Positions 1-8,750 of a stretch of 36,842 nucleotides of DNA are shown here, piece after piece. Made by a program: the position numbers and the translations under genes. The DNA lies in contig JBAYIO010000057.1 of assembly GCA_041665605.1 (NCBI GenBank), positions 1 through 36,842 of the forward strand. The letters are read 5' to 3'. The stretch's first letter is position 1, and each line of letters opens with the position of its first letter. The notes below the pieces were generated by a model. The model was not told the DNA's origin, ran no database searches, and saw only the letters and a list, made by a program, of their open reading frames with translations. The DNA comes from CAIPAT01 sp041665605. GTDB lineage: Bacteria; Verrucomicrobiota; Lentisphaeria; Victivallales; Victivallaceae.

Positions 1-1
1 A

Positions 2-148
2 TACAATACAAGAAATATAGTGCAAAAAATGACTTTGTCAAAAACAAAATTAAAGAAAAATGAAACTTTATTGAAAGTATTTCTTGAGAATTATAATCAT
101 CACCGCTCTACTGAGCCATTACGTCTGGCTGCTGAATCTGCAATATGA
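2..148 (+). CDS. 3' end of an unidentified gene entering from the left edge
   Basis: A frame open from the window edge ends in TGA at 146-148. It encodes a lysine-rich stretch followed by a tail reading ENYNHHRSTEPLRLAAESAI. An internal ATG at 29 would give a 39-residue peptide, but a truncated longer gene is more likely. The YNHHR stretch is vaguely like integrase-core C-termini, but nothing else supports that. It could also be chance reading through AT-rich DNA, so I do not assign a function. Confidence 0.3.
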   Translation, partial: YNTRNIVQKMTLSKTKLKKNETLLKVFLENYNHHRSTEPLRLAAESAI

Positions 149-221
149 AGTATAGTTTCAGGTGGATTTTTTTCTCTTCCGGCATTAGAATATTTGTACA
201 ATAATTTACGGTGGGGTTAAA

Positions 222-1247
222 ATGATTCGATGCAGGTCAAAATTTTCTTATGCGCTGCTGATTTTTTCTGCAATTGCTTTATCCTGCCTGTCATTATATG
301 CCGCGATGTACTGCAGCGTCTGCAAAAGACAGATCAGCGGTTCATATTTAAAATCCGGCGACAAGGTGTTCTGCAGCCAGAGTTGTCTGGATAAAACACT
401 GCCCCGCTGCGCCGTTTGCGGCAAAGCATGCAATGGCGGTTTTCAGAAAAATGGAAAATTCTATTGTTCCAAAGCATGCCTGGAAAAGACTCTGCCGAAA
501 TGTTCGCTCTGCGGCAAACCGTTCAGCTCCGGGATGCTTTTCAGCAACAACGGCAAGGACGGCCCGGTTTACTGTTCGGAATGTGCGAAAAAACCGAAAT
601 GTTTTGCCTGCACTCTGCCTAATGATTGCGAACAATTGAGTGACGGCAGATATATCTGCCGGAGTTGTAAATCAAGCGCGGTATTTAACGAAGAGCTGTC
701 TTTGCAGATTTTTAACGATGTCAGAAAACGGCTGTATGAGGACCTGGGATATTCGACGCAGCATAATATCGAATTCTATGCGACAGATGCCAAAAATCTG
801 GAGTCCAAATCAAAAAATTATTCTCCGGGGCAGGAGCTTGGCCTGTATGTCTGCAATTTTACCATCAATACCGTAACCAGGACTAAAACCGGCTGGAACT
901 TGAAAACCGAGGAAAAGACTGAGGAATACAAGAGCAATGAGAAATTCGCGGTATATGTCCTGTACGGGCTGCCGCGCAAGAAACTGATTGAAGTCTGCGG
1001 CCATGAGCTGGCCCATGACTGGATGCAGGAAAATTATCCCAAAACGCAGGATATCAAACTGAAGGAAGGCTGGGCTGAATATGTCGCCACCAGGCTCAAT
1101 GAGCTTTACGGCCAGGGCGAAATGAACAAGCGCATGGAGGAGAATAAGGACCCGGTCTACGGCGACGGCTACCGGATGGTCAGAGATTTTGTCCGGCAGA
1201 ACGGCATTGAAAACATCGGCCGGCTATTCAGACAGCACGAGGGGTGA
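222..1247 (+). CDS. Secreted/membrane-anchored LIM-like zinc ribbon plus DA1-like metallopeptidase
   Basis: 341 residues. A hydrophobic signal or anchor segment spans residues ~9-28. Four cysteine-rich zinc-ribbon/LIM-like units follow at ~31-149 (C-x2-C-x16-C-x3-C spacing, e.g. C31, C34, C51, C55). The C-terminal half is a peptidase domain with HELAH at 261-265 and the downstream EGWAE (282-286), which supplies the probable third zinc ligand. The flanking motifs VLYGLPR (246-252) and DPVYGDGYR (310-318) match, from memory, the DA1-like peptidase domain (Pfam DA1-like) of plant DA1, which also sits behind a LIM domain. The start is supported by a purine-rich GGTGGGG ribosome site. The 3' end overlaps the convergent next gene by 24 bp. 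The family is established from motifs; the target protein is unknown. Confidence 0.8.
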   Translation: MIRCRSKFSYALLIFSAIALSCLSLYAAMYCSVCKRQISGSYLKSGDKVFCSQSCLDKTLPRCAVCGKACNGGFQKNGKFYCSKACLEKTLPKCSLCGKPFSSGMLFSNNGKDGPVYCSECAKKPKCFACTLPNDCEQLSDGRYICRSCKSSAVFNEELSLQIFNDVRKRLYEDLGYSTQHNIEFYATDAKNLESKSKNYSPGQELGLYVCNFTINTVTRTKTGWNLKTEEKTEEYKSNEKFAVYVLYGLPRKKLIEVCGHELAHDWMQENYPKTQDIKLKEGWAEYVATRLNELYGQGEMNKRMEENKDPVYGDGYRMVRDFVRQNGIENIGRLFRQHEG

Positions 1248-2996
1248 TGATTTCAGCCGGCAGGACACGGTGATGATGGACAGAAAATCTGTTCCGGGAA
1301 GATCCAGCGCGACAGGTTTGTCGATGCTGATTTTAGTCAGCAGGCGCTTGATGTCGTCATTGGTGATTCGCCGGTAATTTATGTCCTTGGCCAGTACCAG
1401 CGTGAAGGTTCTGACATTGTTTCTTTTCATCAGTTCAACAAACTTTTCCAGCTCCTGCCCGGAGTTTACCTGCATGAATTTCTTATTGTAAAACAGGCGC
1501 GGGTTTTCGGCGGGCAGCCAGTAAATATCTGAAACGATCACTTCGTTGGCATTTTCCAGATGATTGTTCATCATGGCGACATTGTTTTTCATCAGGAACA
1601 AATTGGCTACTCCCTTGACCTGGATGAGCAGGCTTATTGCTAAAAGCAGAATCCCGAGACCGGCCAGTTTTAACGCCAGTTGACGGTTTTCACTACGGTA
1701 AAACAGTCTTATCATTGCATAAATGCATAGCGGTATCAGCAGCGGAAAGAGATAAATAAAATGTCGCGGTCCCCAGATGATGCCCATATCGCTCTGCGTC
1801 AGCAGCGGAGCGATGACGATACAATATATGACCGAAGTCAGCAGTATCAGTTTTATCCGGCGTAATCTGGATGAGAAGAAGGAGCGCATGGACAGCAGCA
1901 GCGGCACCAGCAGGGGGGAGGATGTCAAAAAGCCGACGGTGAAGATCGTGTTCAATACAGGCTGATTATTGTTGAACAGCATCACGGTAAGGATGGCGGA
2001 ACTGATTACTGCCAGCAGCATCGTGACGAAGGCGGCGGTGCGTTCGGCAGGATTCTTATACTTGATCCCGGCCCAAACCGCCATGATGAAAGGTATGGCG
2101 AGCAGGAAATAATACCATTTATCCGCAAAGTCGCCGGAATTGAATTTGAGCAGATAGGTGTAGTAACCGTTTAACTGATTAACGATGAATGAAATGACGC
2201 TGTTTTCGTTTCCGTCAAGATTGTGGGCGTAATACTTGCTGCCGTGAAGCCCCAGGATATGTCCGTATTTGGCATATTGGATGGACCACAGCGATATGAC
2301 AATAATCATAGTTCCGGCGCAGGTTATTGCGATATTGGTCTTTTTATACTTCAAAATAAACATGGCGGCGACCAATGCCGCCGCCAGGACATAAATATCC
2401 TCGCGCAGAATTATTGCCGACCCCATCATCAGCCCGGCCAGCAGGAATTCGGGGATGGTGGTATTATTCTCTGTCCGCCGGACAACCATTAGAACCGCAG
2501 TGGTGGTCAGCATCGCGGTGAGTGTCATTTCCCAGAAGGTCAGGCTGTAGAAAAAGAAGGGAGTGCACAAACCCAGCACCGGCAGCGACAGCAGATATTT
2601 ATCCGGAAGTTTCAGGCGCTGGATGATGCGCAGCGTCAGCAGCAATACTATTCCGGTGGAAAGAATTGAGATCAGATACAGCCCCCAGTATCCTGCCGCC
2701 CTGTAGAAAAATGAGGAGAACGCTGAAAAATACGGCGGAAAAATGGAGTAGATATTGTCATGGTGGCGGACGAAATGAAAGTTGCTGTAAGGGAAGAACT
2801 TATATTCAGTATCAATGTCGGCGGCGGGATAGGCGACCGCGTCAGTCCGGTCGCGGATGATATTCTCCATGGTGATGAATTTATTGCCGCCGTCGGTAAT
2901 CCAGAACACGTCCCGCGGCATCAGCGCGGTCAGCAAAGCATAAGTCAGGCAGATTGCCATGATCAGCAGTACAGCTAAATATGTGCGCATGTTCAA
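1224..2996 (-). CDS. Polytopic membrane protein, probable GT-C-type glycosyltransferase
   Basis: 590 residues with an N-terminal TM helix (~7-25) and roughly ten or more further hydrophobic helices, then a soluble C-terminal region of ~120 residues. The first extracytoplasmic loop carries acidic residues (RDVFWITDGGNKF), the usual place for the catalytic Asp in GT-C transferases that use polyprenyl-phosphate sugars. The topology resembles ArnT/PMT-like and other bacterial GT-C proteins, but I cannot identify a specific family. It is transcribed leftwards, divergent from priA across a 130-bp gap, and its 3' end overlaps the DA1-like gene. A role in envelope glycan or lipid glycosylation is inference. 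Confidence 0.6.
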   Translation of the reverse strand: MNMRTYLAVLLIMAICLTYALLTALMPRDVFWITDGGNKFITMENIIRDRTDAVAYPAADIDTEYKFFPYSNFHFVRHHDNIYSIFPPYFSAFSSFFYRAAGYWGLYLISILSTGIVLLLTLRIIQRLKLPDKYLLSLPVLGLCTPFFFYSLTFWEMTLTAMLTTTAVLMVVRRTENNTTIPEFLLAGLMMGSAIILREDIYVLAAALVAAMFILKYKKTNIAITCAGTMIIVISLWSIQYAKYGHILGLHGSKYYAHNLDGNENSVISFIVNQLNGYYTYLLKFNSGDFADKWYYFLLAIPFIMAVWAGIKYKNPAERTAAFVTMLLAVISSAILTVMLFNNNQPVLNTIFTVGFLTSSPLLVPLLLSMRSFFSSRLRRIKLILLTSVIYCIVIAPLLTQSDMGIIWGPRHFIYLFPLLIPLCIYAMIRLFYRSENRQLALKLAGLGILLLAISLLIQVKGVANLFLMKNNVAMMNNHLENANEVIVSDIYWLPAENPRLFYNKKFMQVNSGQELEKFVELMKRNNVRTFTLVLAKDINYRRITNDDIKRLLTKISIDKPVALDLPGTDFLSIITVSCRLKSSPLVLSE

Positions 2997-3126
2997 CGCC
3001 TCCGTTTTTTACAATTATTTAAAATAGCCTCATATCCTGAACAAAGCAAAAGAAAATTCAGCTTATGATTGGTTATTAACGCCGCCAAGATTATATTGTA
3101 AAAACATTTTAAGGCAAATAATACTA

Positions 3127-5349
3127 ATGAGAATAGCCCGAGTTATTGTTGATTTATCCCTGGACAAGGGGTTTGATTATAATATTCCGGACAGCCTGGC
3201 GGGAAAAATTCATGTCGGAGTTCAGGTCAAAGTGCCGTTCGGCAAGTCTTTCCGCCGCGGCTATGTGCTGAATATCATTGATCACTCCGAATATCCCGAC
3301 AGCCTGAAGGATATTCATTCGATCTGCGAGTCGCACACCCGGATTCCGGAGCCGCTGGTCAGGCTCGGCCGCTGGATGTCCGAATACTACTGCTGCAGCC
3401 GGGAGCAGGCGGTCAGGACGCTGCTCCCCAGGGCTGTCCGCAGCGGCAAGGTCCAGCACCGCACCCTGAAACATTATTCCGTGGCGGATACTGCCGAAGC
3501 GGAAAAATTCATCATTGAGAATTCCGGCAAAAAGCGTGCCGCCGGGCAGATCCTGGTGATTAAGGCCCTGCTCAGCAGCAAGGAGCTGTCCCAGGAGAAG
3601 CTGATGAGCGAAGCCGGCGTTACCGCGTCCGCAGTCAGCGGCCTGATGAAGAAAGGACTGATCGCCGAGGAAAAACGCGTGGTGCGCCGCGATGCTTATG
3701 CCGATGTCGAGATCATTCAGTCCAAACCGCTGGAACCCACTCCGGAACAGGCGGCTGTGCTGAAAAAGATTTACTCCATGCTGGAAAATCCCGGCGGCAA
3801 AAAGACCATGCTGCTGTACGGGGTGACCAACAGCGGCAAAACCGAAGTCTATCTTCAGGCCATCGCCCGGGCGCTGGAAACGGGCAAAGAGTCCATTGTG
3901 CTGGTGCCGGAGATTGCGCTTACGCCGCAGACTGTCCGCCGCTTCCGCGCCAGGTTCGGCGACATGGTGAGCGTCCTGCACAGCCGTCTGACCGAAGGAG
4001 AACGCTTCGATGAATGGAGCAAAGTCAGCGACGGGCTGGTTAAAATCGCGGTCGGGGCGCGTTCCGCGCTGTTCGCGCCGTTCCGCAATCTCGGACTCAT
4101 TATTGTTGACGAAGAACATGAAAGCTCATATAAACAGTCGGAATCGCCGCGCTATCACGCCCGCGACGTTGCCGTGATGCGCGGACATATTGAAAACGCC
4201 GTGGTAATCCTTGGCTCGGCGACGCCTTCGTTCGAATCGTTTAACAATGCCCTTACCGGCAAATATGAATTGGGAGAAATGCTTCAGCGTGTCCAGGATT
4301 GCGTTATGCCGGTGATGAATGTTGTTGACGGCCGCATCGGCGCGGTTGAACCGGGTAAAGTTTCTTTTTTCTCAAAAATCCTGGTGGACGCGGTTTTCGA
4401 CCGGCTGAACAAAGGCGAACAGACGATCATCTTCCTGAACCGGCGCGGTTATGCCCGCCAGATGATGTGCGAACACTGCGGGTTTGTCGCCGAATGTCCG
4501 GACTGCTCGGTCTCCTATACCTATCACCGTCAGCGGGAAAGCCTGTCGTGCCATCTCTGCGGCGACGTGATCAAGGCATTTGCGCACTGCCCGGAATGCG
4601 GCGCCGAGGATATCCGCTATTCCGGCATCGGCACCGAAAAGGTTGAAGCCGCCGCCATGATGATTTTCAAGGAAGCCAGAATCGTCAGGATGGATTCCGA
4701 TTCCATGCGCAAAACCAGTTCCTATGAAGATGTGCTCAACCGCTTCAAGCGCGGCGACGTGGACATCCTGATCGGCACCCAGATGATTGCCAAGGGGCTG
4801 CATTTCCCGAATGTGACCCTGGTCGGGATCATTAATGCCGACCAGAGCCTGTATATCCCGGATTTCCGTTCCTGCGAACGCACTTTTCAACTGCTGACCC
4901 AGGTCGCGGGCAGGGCCGGGCGCGGTGACGTCAGCGGCGAGGTGATCGTGCAGACATGTAATCCGTTCAATGAAACGATCATGTATGCGGTGCAGCAGGA
5001 TTTCCGCAAGTTTTACGAATATGACATGGAAGTCCGCAAAGCGCTGAATTATCCTCCCGCCGGTCATCTGATCGCGGTGCATTTTCGCGGCCCGGAACTG
5101 GATGCCGTCAGCCGCTTCGCTTCCGAATTCATGGAAAAAATACGGCCATGCTGTCACGGGGAGATTATTGTCACTGAACCCGCCCCCGCGCCGGTGGAAA
5201 GAATCAAAGGCAAATACCGCTACATGATAATTTTCCGGGGGGCCAAGCTGAAAACGCTTCGCGAAACGCTCCGCGAATTGATTCTTCACGGTCCCGCGCC
5301 CCGCGGCGTGGAGGTTTACGCCGACGTCGATGCGCAGTCACTGATGTAA
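3127..5349 (+). CDS. priA: Primosomal protein N' (replication restart helicase PriA)
   Basis: 740 residues, full length for PriA. The N-terminal DNA-binding domain starts at RIARVIVDLSLDKGFDY. Helicase motifs are clear: Walker A GVTNSGKT (232-239), DEEH (328-331), and GSATPSFES a little later. The zinc-binding insertion has four CxxC pairs between C448 and C491 (CEHCG ... CPDC ... CHLC ... CPECG). The later motif TQMIAKGLHFPNVTLV and the QVAGRAGRG motif are typical of PriA. The enzyme recognises stalled forks and D-loops and loads the replicative helicase in the cytoplasm. It appears monocistronic, with no partner genes nearby. The downstream gene is convergent with only 7 bp between them. 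Confidence 0.97.
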   Translation: MRIARVIVDLSLDKGFDYNIPDSLAGKIHVGVQVKVPFGKSFRRGYVLNIIDHSEYPDSLKDIHSICESHTRIPEPLVRLGRWMSEYYCCSREQAVRTLLPRAVRSGKVQHRTLKHYSVADTAEAEKFIIENSGKKRAAGQILVIKALLSSKELSQEKLMSEAGVTASAVSGLMKKGLIAEEKRVVRRDAYADVEIIQSKPLEPTPEQAAVLKKIYSMLENPGGKKTMLLYGVTNSGKTEVYLQAIARALETGKESIVLVPEIALTPQTVRRFRARFGDMVSVLHSRLTEGERFDEWSKVSDGLVKIAVGARSALFAPFRNLGLIIVDEEHESSYKQSESPRYHARDVAVMRGHIENAVVILGSATPSFESFNNALTGKYELGEMLQRVQDCVMPVMNVVDGRIGAVEPGKVSFFSKILVDAVFDRLNKGEQTIIFLNRRGYARQMMCEHCGFVAECPDCSVSYTYHRQRESLSCHLCGDVIKAFAHCPECGAEDIRYSGIGTEKVEAAAMMIFKEARIVRMDSDSMRKTSSYEDVLNRFKRGDVDILIGTQMIAKGLHFPNVTLVGIINADQSLYIPDFRSCERTFQLLTQVAGRAGRGDVSGEVIVQTCNPFNETIMYAVQQDFRKFYEYDMEVRKALNYPPAGHLIAVHFRGPELDAVSRFASEFMEKIRPCCHGEIIVTEPAPAPVERIKGKYRYMIIFRGAKLKTLRETLRELILHGPAPRGVEVYADVDAQSLM

Positions 5350-5356
5350 GGCAGTA

Positions 5357-6268
5357 TTACAGCCAGTCTTCAAACCATGCGTATGCTGCGTCATGCGCGG
5401 CTTTCGGGAAAGTATGCTGCTGGTGGTGATTGAAAAATCTGATCTTGTTTTCGGCCCCGTATAACTGATATAACGGCTTGACTTGCCGGATGTATAATTC
5501 ATCGCTTAATTTGCCGTCGGCGTTATCGCCGCCGATGAGCAGGAACGGCTTGGGCGCGATCAGCGCCAGGACTTCGTGATGAGACGAGGGGAAGCCCGGT
5601 TTCCTGACGGCCTCGCCCAGATAATGTTCGGCGTCCCAGTTGGACATGTCCAGCCCGATACCCATTTCCGAGCATACTGCAACCTTGACGCGGGGATCGA
5701 ATGCCGCCAGATAAAATGCTTCCTTGCCGCCCAGCGAATGTCCCATAGCGCCGATAAGACCGTCTTCCATGTTTGGCTGGATGCACAGCACGTCAACCGC
5801 GCATTGCGCGTCCCGCAGCATTCTGCCCATGCCGGTCCATGCGGGGAAATCCTGTTTCAGTCTGGCGACGGCTTTCGCCCATATCTGTCCTTCGGCGTTC
5901 CACAGGAAACAGCGGGGGCTGATGGTGATGAAACCGAGCCTGGCCAGCCGGAGTCCGAAATCCAGTTCGGGCGAACCGGAAATGCCGGCGCTTTCTTCGA
6001 TATTCTCATCCGATGTCTGATGCAGGCAGACTATGCCCGGATATCTTTTCTCAAGTGCGGGTTTGATTAAATATGCCTCGACCGTGCAGCCCGGATAGAC
6101 TTCGTACTGGATTTTATCCCGGATACAACCTTCGATTGCTTCTGAAGACAGGGTTTTGAATACGGTCACCTTTTGCGGTTCCGGCCCTTTGCCGAGAATC
6201 TTCAGCCAGGTTGCGGCAATGCGCTCACGCTCGTTATTCCATTCTTCGATTGTGCCGAAATCCCACAT
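5357..6268 (-). CDS. Alpha/beta-hydrolase of the dienelactone-hydrolase / acetyl-xylan-esterase type
   Basis: 303 residues, no signal peptide, so probably cytoplasmic. The nucleophile elbow GHSLGG places Ser178. The acid is likely D248 or D251 in IGGDNADG, and the base H285 in HHQQHTFP. The fold and the motif order fit dienelactone-hydrolase-like or AXE1-like esterases that act on small esters or acetylated sugars. It is divergently transcribed from the glycosidase at 6542 across a 273-bp region, so a role in deacetylating a carbohydrate substrate is plausible, but that is inference from context only. Confidence 0.75.
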   Translation of the reverse strand: MWDFGTIEEWNNERERIAATWLKILGKGPEPQKVTVFKTLSSEAIEGCIRDKIQYEVYPGCTVEAYLIKPALEKRYPGIVCLHQTSDENIEESAGISGSPELDFGLRLARLGFITISPRCFLWNAEGQIWAKAVARLKQDFPAWTGMGRMLRDAQCAVDVLCIQPNMEDGLIGAMGHSLGGKEAFYLAAFDPRVKVAVCSEMGIGLDMSNWDAEHYLGEAVRKPGFPSSHHEVLALIAPKPFLLIGGDNADGKLSDELYIRQVKPLYQLYGAENKIRFFNHHQQHTFPKAAHDAAYAWFEDWL

Positions 6269-6501
6269 CAGTTGTTTCTCCGCTATTCCATATTAATCCG
6301 CCGGTATGGTTTTTGCAAAACCACTATATATTATGGATAATAATATTGCTGTTTAAGGCAAATATTCAAGCTCCGGGGAAGATATGCCGGCAAAAATTAT
6401 CGGGTCTCTGAAAAAAATGGAATACTTAATTTTGCATAATCTTGTAAAATGTGTATTTTGTGGTAATATTATAAATTATAACTAGTAAAATATTTTAATA
6501 T

Positions 6502-6518
6502 TGTGTGTTTTACACACA
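6502..6518. promoter_or_regulatory. Inverted repeat, possible operator upstream of the glycosidase
   Basis: The perfect palindrome TGTGTGT-TTT-ACACACA lies 24 bp before the glycosidase start, in an AT-rich intergenic stretch (6420-6535). A looser TGTGTATTTTGTG half-site lies about 50 bp upstream. The size and position fit a repressor or activator site serving 6542 and perhaps the divergent esterase gene. No regulator gene is adjacent. Confidence 0.4.
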
Positions 6519-6541
6519 TTGCAAATAAAAAGGAATGACTT

Positions 6542-8569
6542 ATGGATAAGGCTATGAGGTTTCGTCAGGTACATTTGGATTTTCATACTTCGGGTGAAAT
6601 TCCCGGTATCGGCGGTAAATTTGACAAGCAGCACTGGCAGAAGACGCTGAAAGATGCGGCGGTGGATTCGATCACCTGTTTTTCATTGTGTCATCACGGC
6701 TGGAGCTATCATCCGACTAAGGTTGGAACGATGCATCCGCATCTGAATTTTGACCTGCTGCGGGCGCAGATCGACGCATCGCATGAAATCGGCGTAAATG
6801 TGCCGGTTTATCTCACGGCCGGAGTAAATAATGTCGCCTCTGCGCTTAATCCGGCATGGCGTGAAATCAACTCTGAAGGCAAATATGCCGGATGGACGAC
6901 CAATCCGCTGACCCCCGGCTTTCATAAACTATGTTTTAATACGCCCTATCTGGACTACCTATGCCGCCTGATTGAAGAAGCCGTTACGCTGTATCCGGAC
7001 GGCGACGGCATTTTCCTGGACATCATTTCCCAGTGGCCGTGCTGCTGCCCGGCCTGCATGAAAGGGATGTTCGCCGAAGGGTACGATCCGTCGAAAGAAG
7101 CCGACCGCGCGGCATATTCAATGCAGGTACTGGAAAAGTATTACCGGCGCACGACCGAAGCTGCGAGAAGCAAAGACCCGGCGATGCGGATTCTGCACAA
7201 CAGCGGCCACATCGGACCTGCCTGGTTGAACCGGCTTAAATATTTCAGTCATCTCGAACTGGAATCCCTGCCGACCGGCGGCTGGGGTTATGACCATTTC
7301 CCGCAGTCCGCGGCATTCGCCAGAAAGACCGGTTTGGAGTTTCTGGGCATGACCGGCAAATTCCACATCAGTTGGGGCGAATTCGGCGGATTCAAACACC
7401 CGGACGCCTTGCGCTATGAGTGCGCGGCCATGCTGGCGTTCGGCGCCAAATGCAGCATCGGCGATCAACTGCATCCCTGCGGCAGGCTTGACGAAAGCAC
7501 TTACGGCATTATCGGCAGCGCCTACCGTGAAGTCGCGCAGAAGGAACCCTGGTGCCGGGATGCGGTCACTCTGGCGGAAGTGGCGATTATTCCGCAGGAG
7601 GCGTTTTTCGTTTGTGACGGAAGCAGCCATGACAACAGCGGCGACATCGGCGCGGGGCGCATGCTGCTGGAAGCTCATATCCCGTTCGATGTCATTGCGC
7701 CGTCGATGGATTTCTCTGCTTATAAACTGCTGATTCTGCCGGATGACATTGTGATTGATGACGCGCTGAAAATCAGGCTTGACGCATTCCTCGCCGGGGG
7801 CGGAAAACTGCTGCTGTCCGGAACCAGCGGACTGAACCCTGCTCAGAGCGGCTTCCTGTTCGATACCGGCGCGGAATATTGCGGCGAAAACGCCTTTGTG
7901 CCGAATTACATTAAACCGGCGGCGGATTTTGCGCCGGACTTCTGTAATTCCCCGTTTGTGATGTACGGCAAAAGCCGTAATATAAAAGTCCGCGGCGGCA
8001 GGTCGCTGGGCAGGATTTATGAAACTTACTTCAACCGCGATTTCCGCCATTTCTGTTCGCATCGCCATACGCCGAATCTGCCCGATGCTTCGGAATACGA
8101 CTGCGGCGTGATTAACGGCAATATTGCGTACTTCCCGCATGCGGTATTTACCATTTACCGGCAGGTCGGCGCGGTGGCTTACCGCCAGTTCGTGATTAAA
8201 GCGCTGAAAGCACTGCTCGGCAGGCCGGTGATAGAAACGAACCTTCCGTCAATCGCCAGGATTGCCTTGACTGAACAGGCCGCCGCCAGACGCTATATCG
8301 TCCATCTGCTTTCCGGCAGTCCGGTCAAGCGCGGCGGCGATTTCAATTTCCGGTCCGAAGGGGCGCTCAATATTAACGGCGGAATCGAAGTGATTGAGGA
8401 TTTGATTCCATTGCACAATGTGGAATGTTCCGTGCATACCGCGATGCCGGTTAAAAAAATAACACTGGAACCGCAGGGCGGAGAATTGCCGTTTGAAAGC
8501 AAAAACGGACGTTGTGCATTCAAAGTAAATGAATTCACCTGTCACCAGATGATCGCCCTGCATTATTAA
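6542..8569 (+). CDS. Putative glycoside hydrolase, GHL6-type TIM barrel with beta-galactosidase-trimerisation-like domain
   Basis: 675 residues without a signal peptide. The N-terminal ~350 residues form a probable TIM barrel (VHLDFHTSGEIPGIG at the start; GDGIFLDI with D160; then WPCCCPACMKGM, a small cysteine cluster). This combination is what I associate with Pfam hypothetical glycosyl hydrolase 6 (GHL6). Residues ~390-470 (LLILPDDIVIDDALKIRLDAFLAGGGKLLLSG) match the Rossmann-like beta-galactosidase trimerisation domain. A beta-rich C-terminal region follows. The substrate is unknown; alpha-L-fucosidase or beta-galactosidase-like activities are possible. The AAGGA ribosome site sits 8 nt before ATG. 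A hairpin terminator follows the stop. Confidence 0.75.
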   Translation: MDKAMRFRQVHLDFHTSGEIPGIGGKFDKQHWQKTLKDAAVDSITCFSLCHHGWSYHPTKVGTMHPHLNFDLLRAQIDASHEIGVNVPVYLTAGVNNVASALNPAWREINSEGKYAGWTTNPLTPGFHKLCFNTPYLDYLCRLIEEAVTLYPDGDGIFLDIISQWPCCCPACMKGMFAEGYDPSKEADRAAYSMQVLEKYYRRTTEAARSKDPAMRILHNSGHIGPAWLNRLKYFSHLELESLPTGGWGYDHFPQSAAFARKTGLEFLGMTGKFHISWGEFGGFKHPDALRYECAAMLAFGAKCSIGDQLHPCGRLDESTYGIIGSAYREVAQKEPWCRDAVTLAEVAIIPQEAFFVCDGSSHDNSGDIGAGRMLLEAHIPFDVIAPSMDFSAYKLLILPDDIVIDDALKIRLDAFLAGGGKLLLSGTSGLNPAQSGFLFDTGAEYCGENAFVPNYIKPAADFAPDFCNSPFVMYGKSRNIKVRGGRSLGRIYETYFNRDFRHFCSHRHTPNLPDASEYDCGVINGNIAYFPHAVFTIYRQVGAVAYRQFVIKALKALLGRPVIETNLPSIARIALTEQAAARRYIVHLLSGSPVKRGGDFNFRSEGALNINGGIEVIEDLIPLHNVECSVHTAMPVKKITLEPQGGELPFESKNGRCAFKVNEFTCHQMIALHY

Positions 8570-8584
8570 ACATTCCCCGGAAGC

Positions 8585-8608
8585 GCCGGTCGCCTGACCG
8601 GCATTTTT
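8585..8608 (+). terminator. Rho-independent terminator of the GHL6-type gene
   Basis: GCCGGTC-GCCT-GACCGGC forms a perfect 7-bp GC-rich stem with a 4-nt loop, followed by ATTTTT. It begins 15 bp after the stop codon. The same hairpin with similar flanks recurs after the pilus operon at 16276. Confidence 0.75.
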
Positions 8609-8631
8609 CAATGCCTTGCCCATAGTTTGCT

Positions 8632-8649
8632 GCCGGTCATCCGACCGGC
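8632..8649. repeat. Second GCCGGTC-N4-GACCGGC hairpin
   Basis: GCCGGTC-ATCC-GACCGGC repeats the stem of the terminator 47 bp upstream with a different loop and no T-run on the + strand. It may act as an extra transcription barrier before the operon promoter, or be part of a dispersed repeat. Confidence 0.5.
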
Positions 8650-8697
8650 GCAATTCCTTTCGTTTTTTGTTTTTATATTATTCCACGCCGTTTTTAT

Positions 8698-8725
8698 TTG
8701 AATTCTGAATAACGGAACATATAAT
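8698..8725 (+). promoter_or_regulatory. Sigma70-type promoter of the A2M-like/pilus operon
   Basis: TTGAAT, a 16-nt spacer and a perfect TATAAT (8720-8725) end 25 bp before the ATG of the first operon gene. No comparable promoter is obvious inside the operon. Confidence 0.55.
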
Positions 8726-8750
8726 AATATACATTGAAAACGGAGGGGGC

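Noticed and set aside
3154..4119. 321-residue reverse-strand open frame inside priA
   Set aside because: Shadow of priA; His/Gln/Arg-rich composition typical of antisense reading of GC-rich codons.
4372..5289. 305-residue reverse-strand open frame inside priA
   Set aside because: Same antisense effect; no motifs.
7118..8140. 340-residue reverse-strand open frame inside the GHL6-type glycosidase
   Set aside because: Antisense shadow; the forward protein has clear domain motifs over the same stretch.
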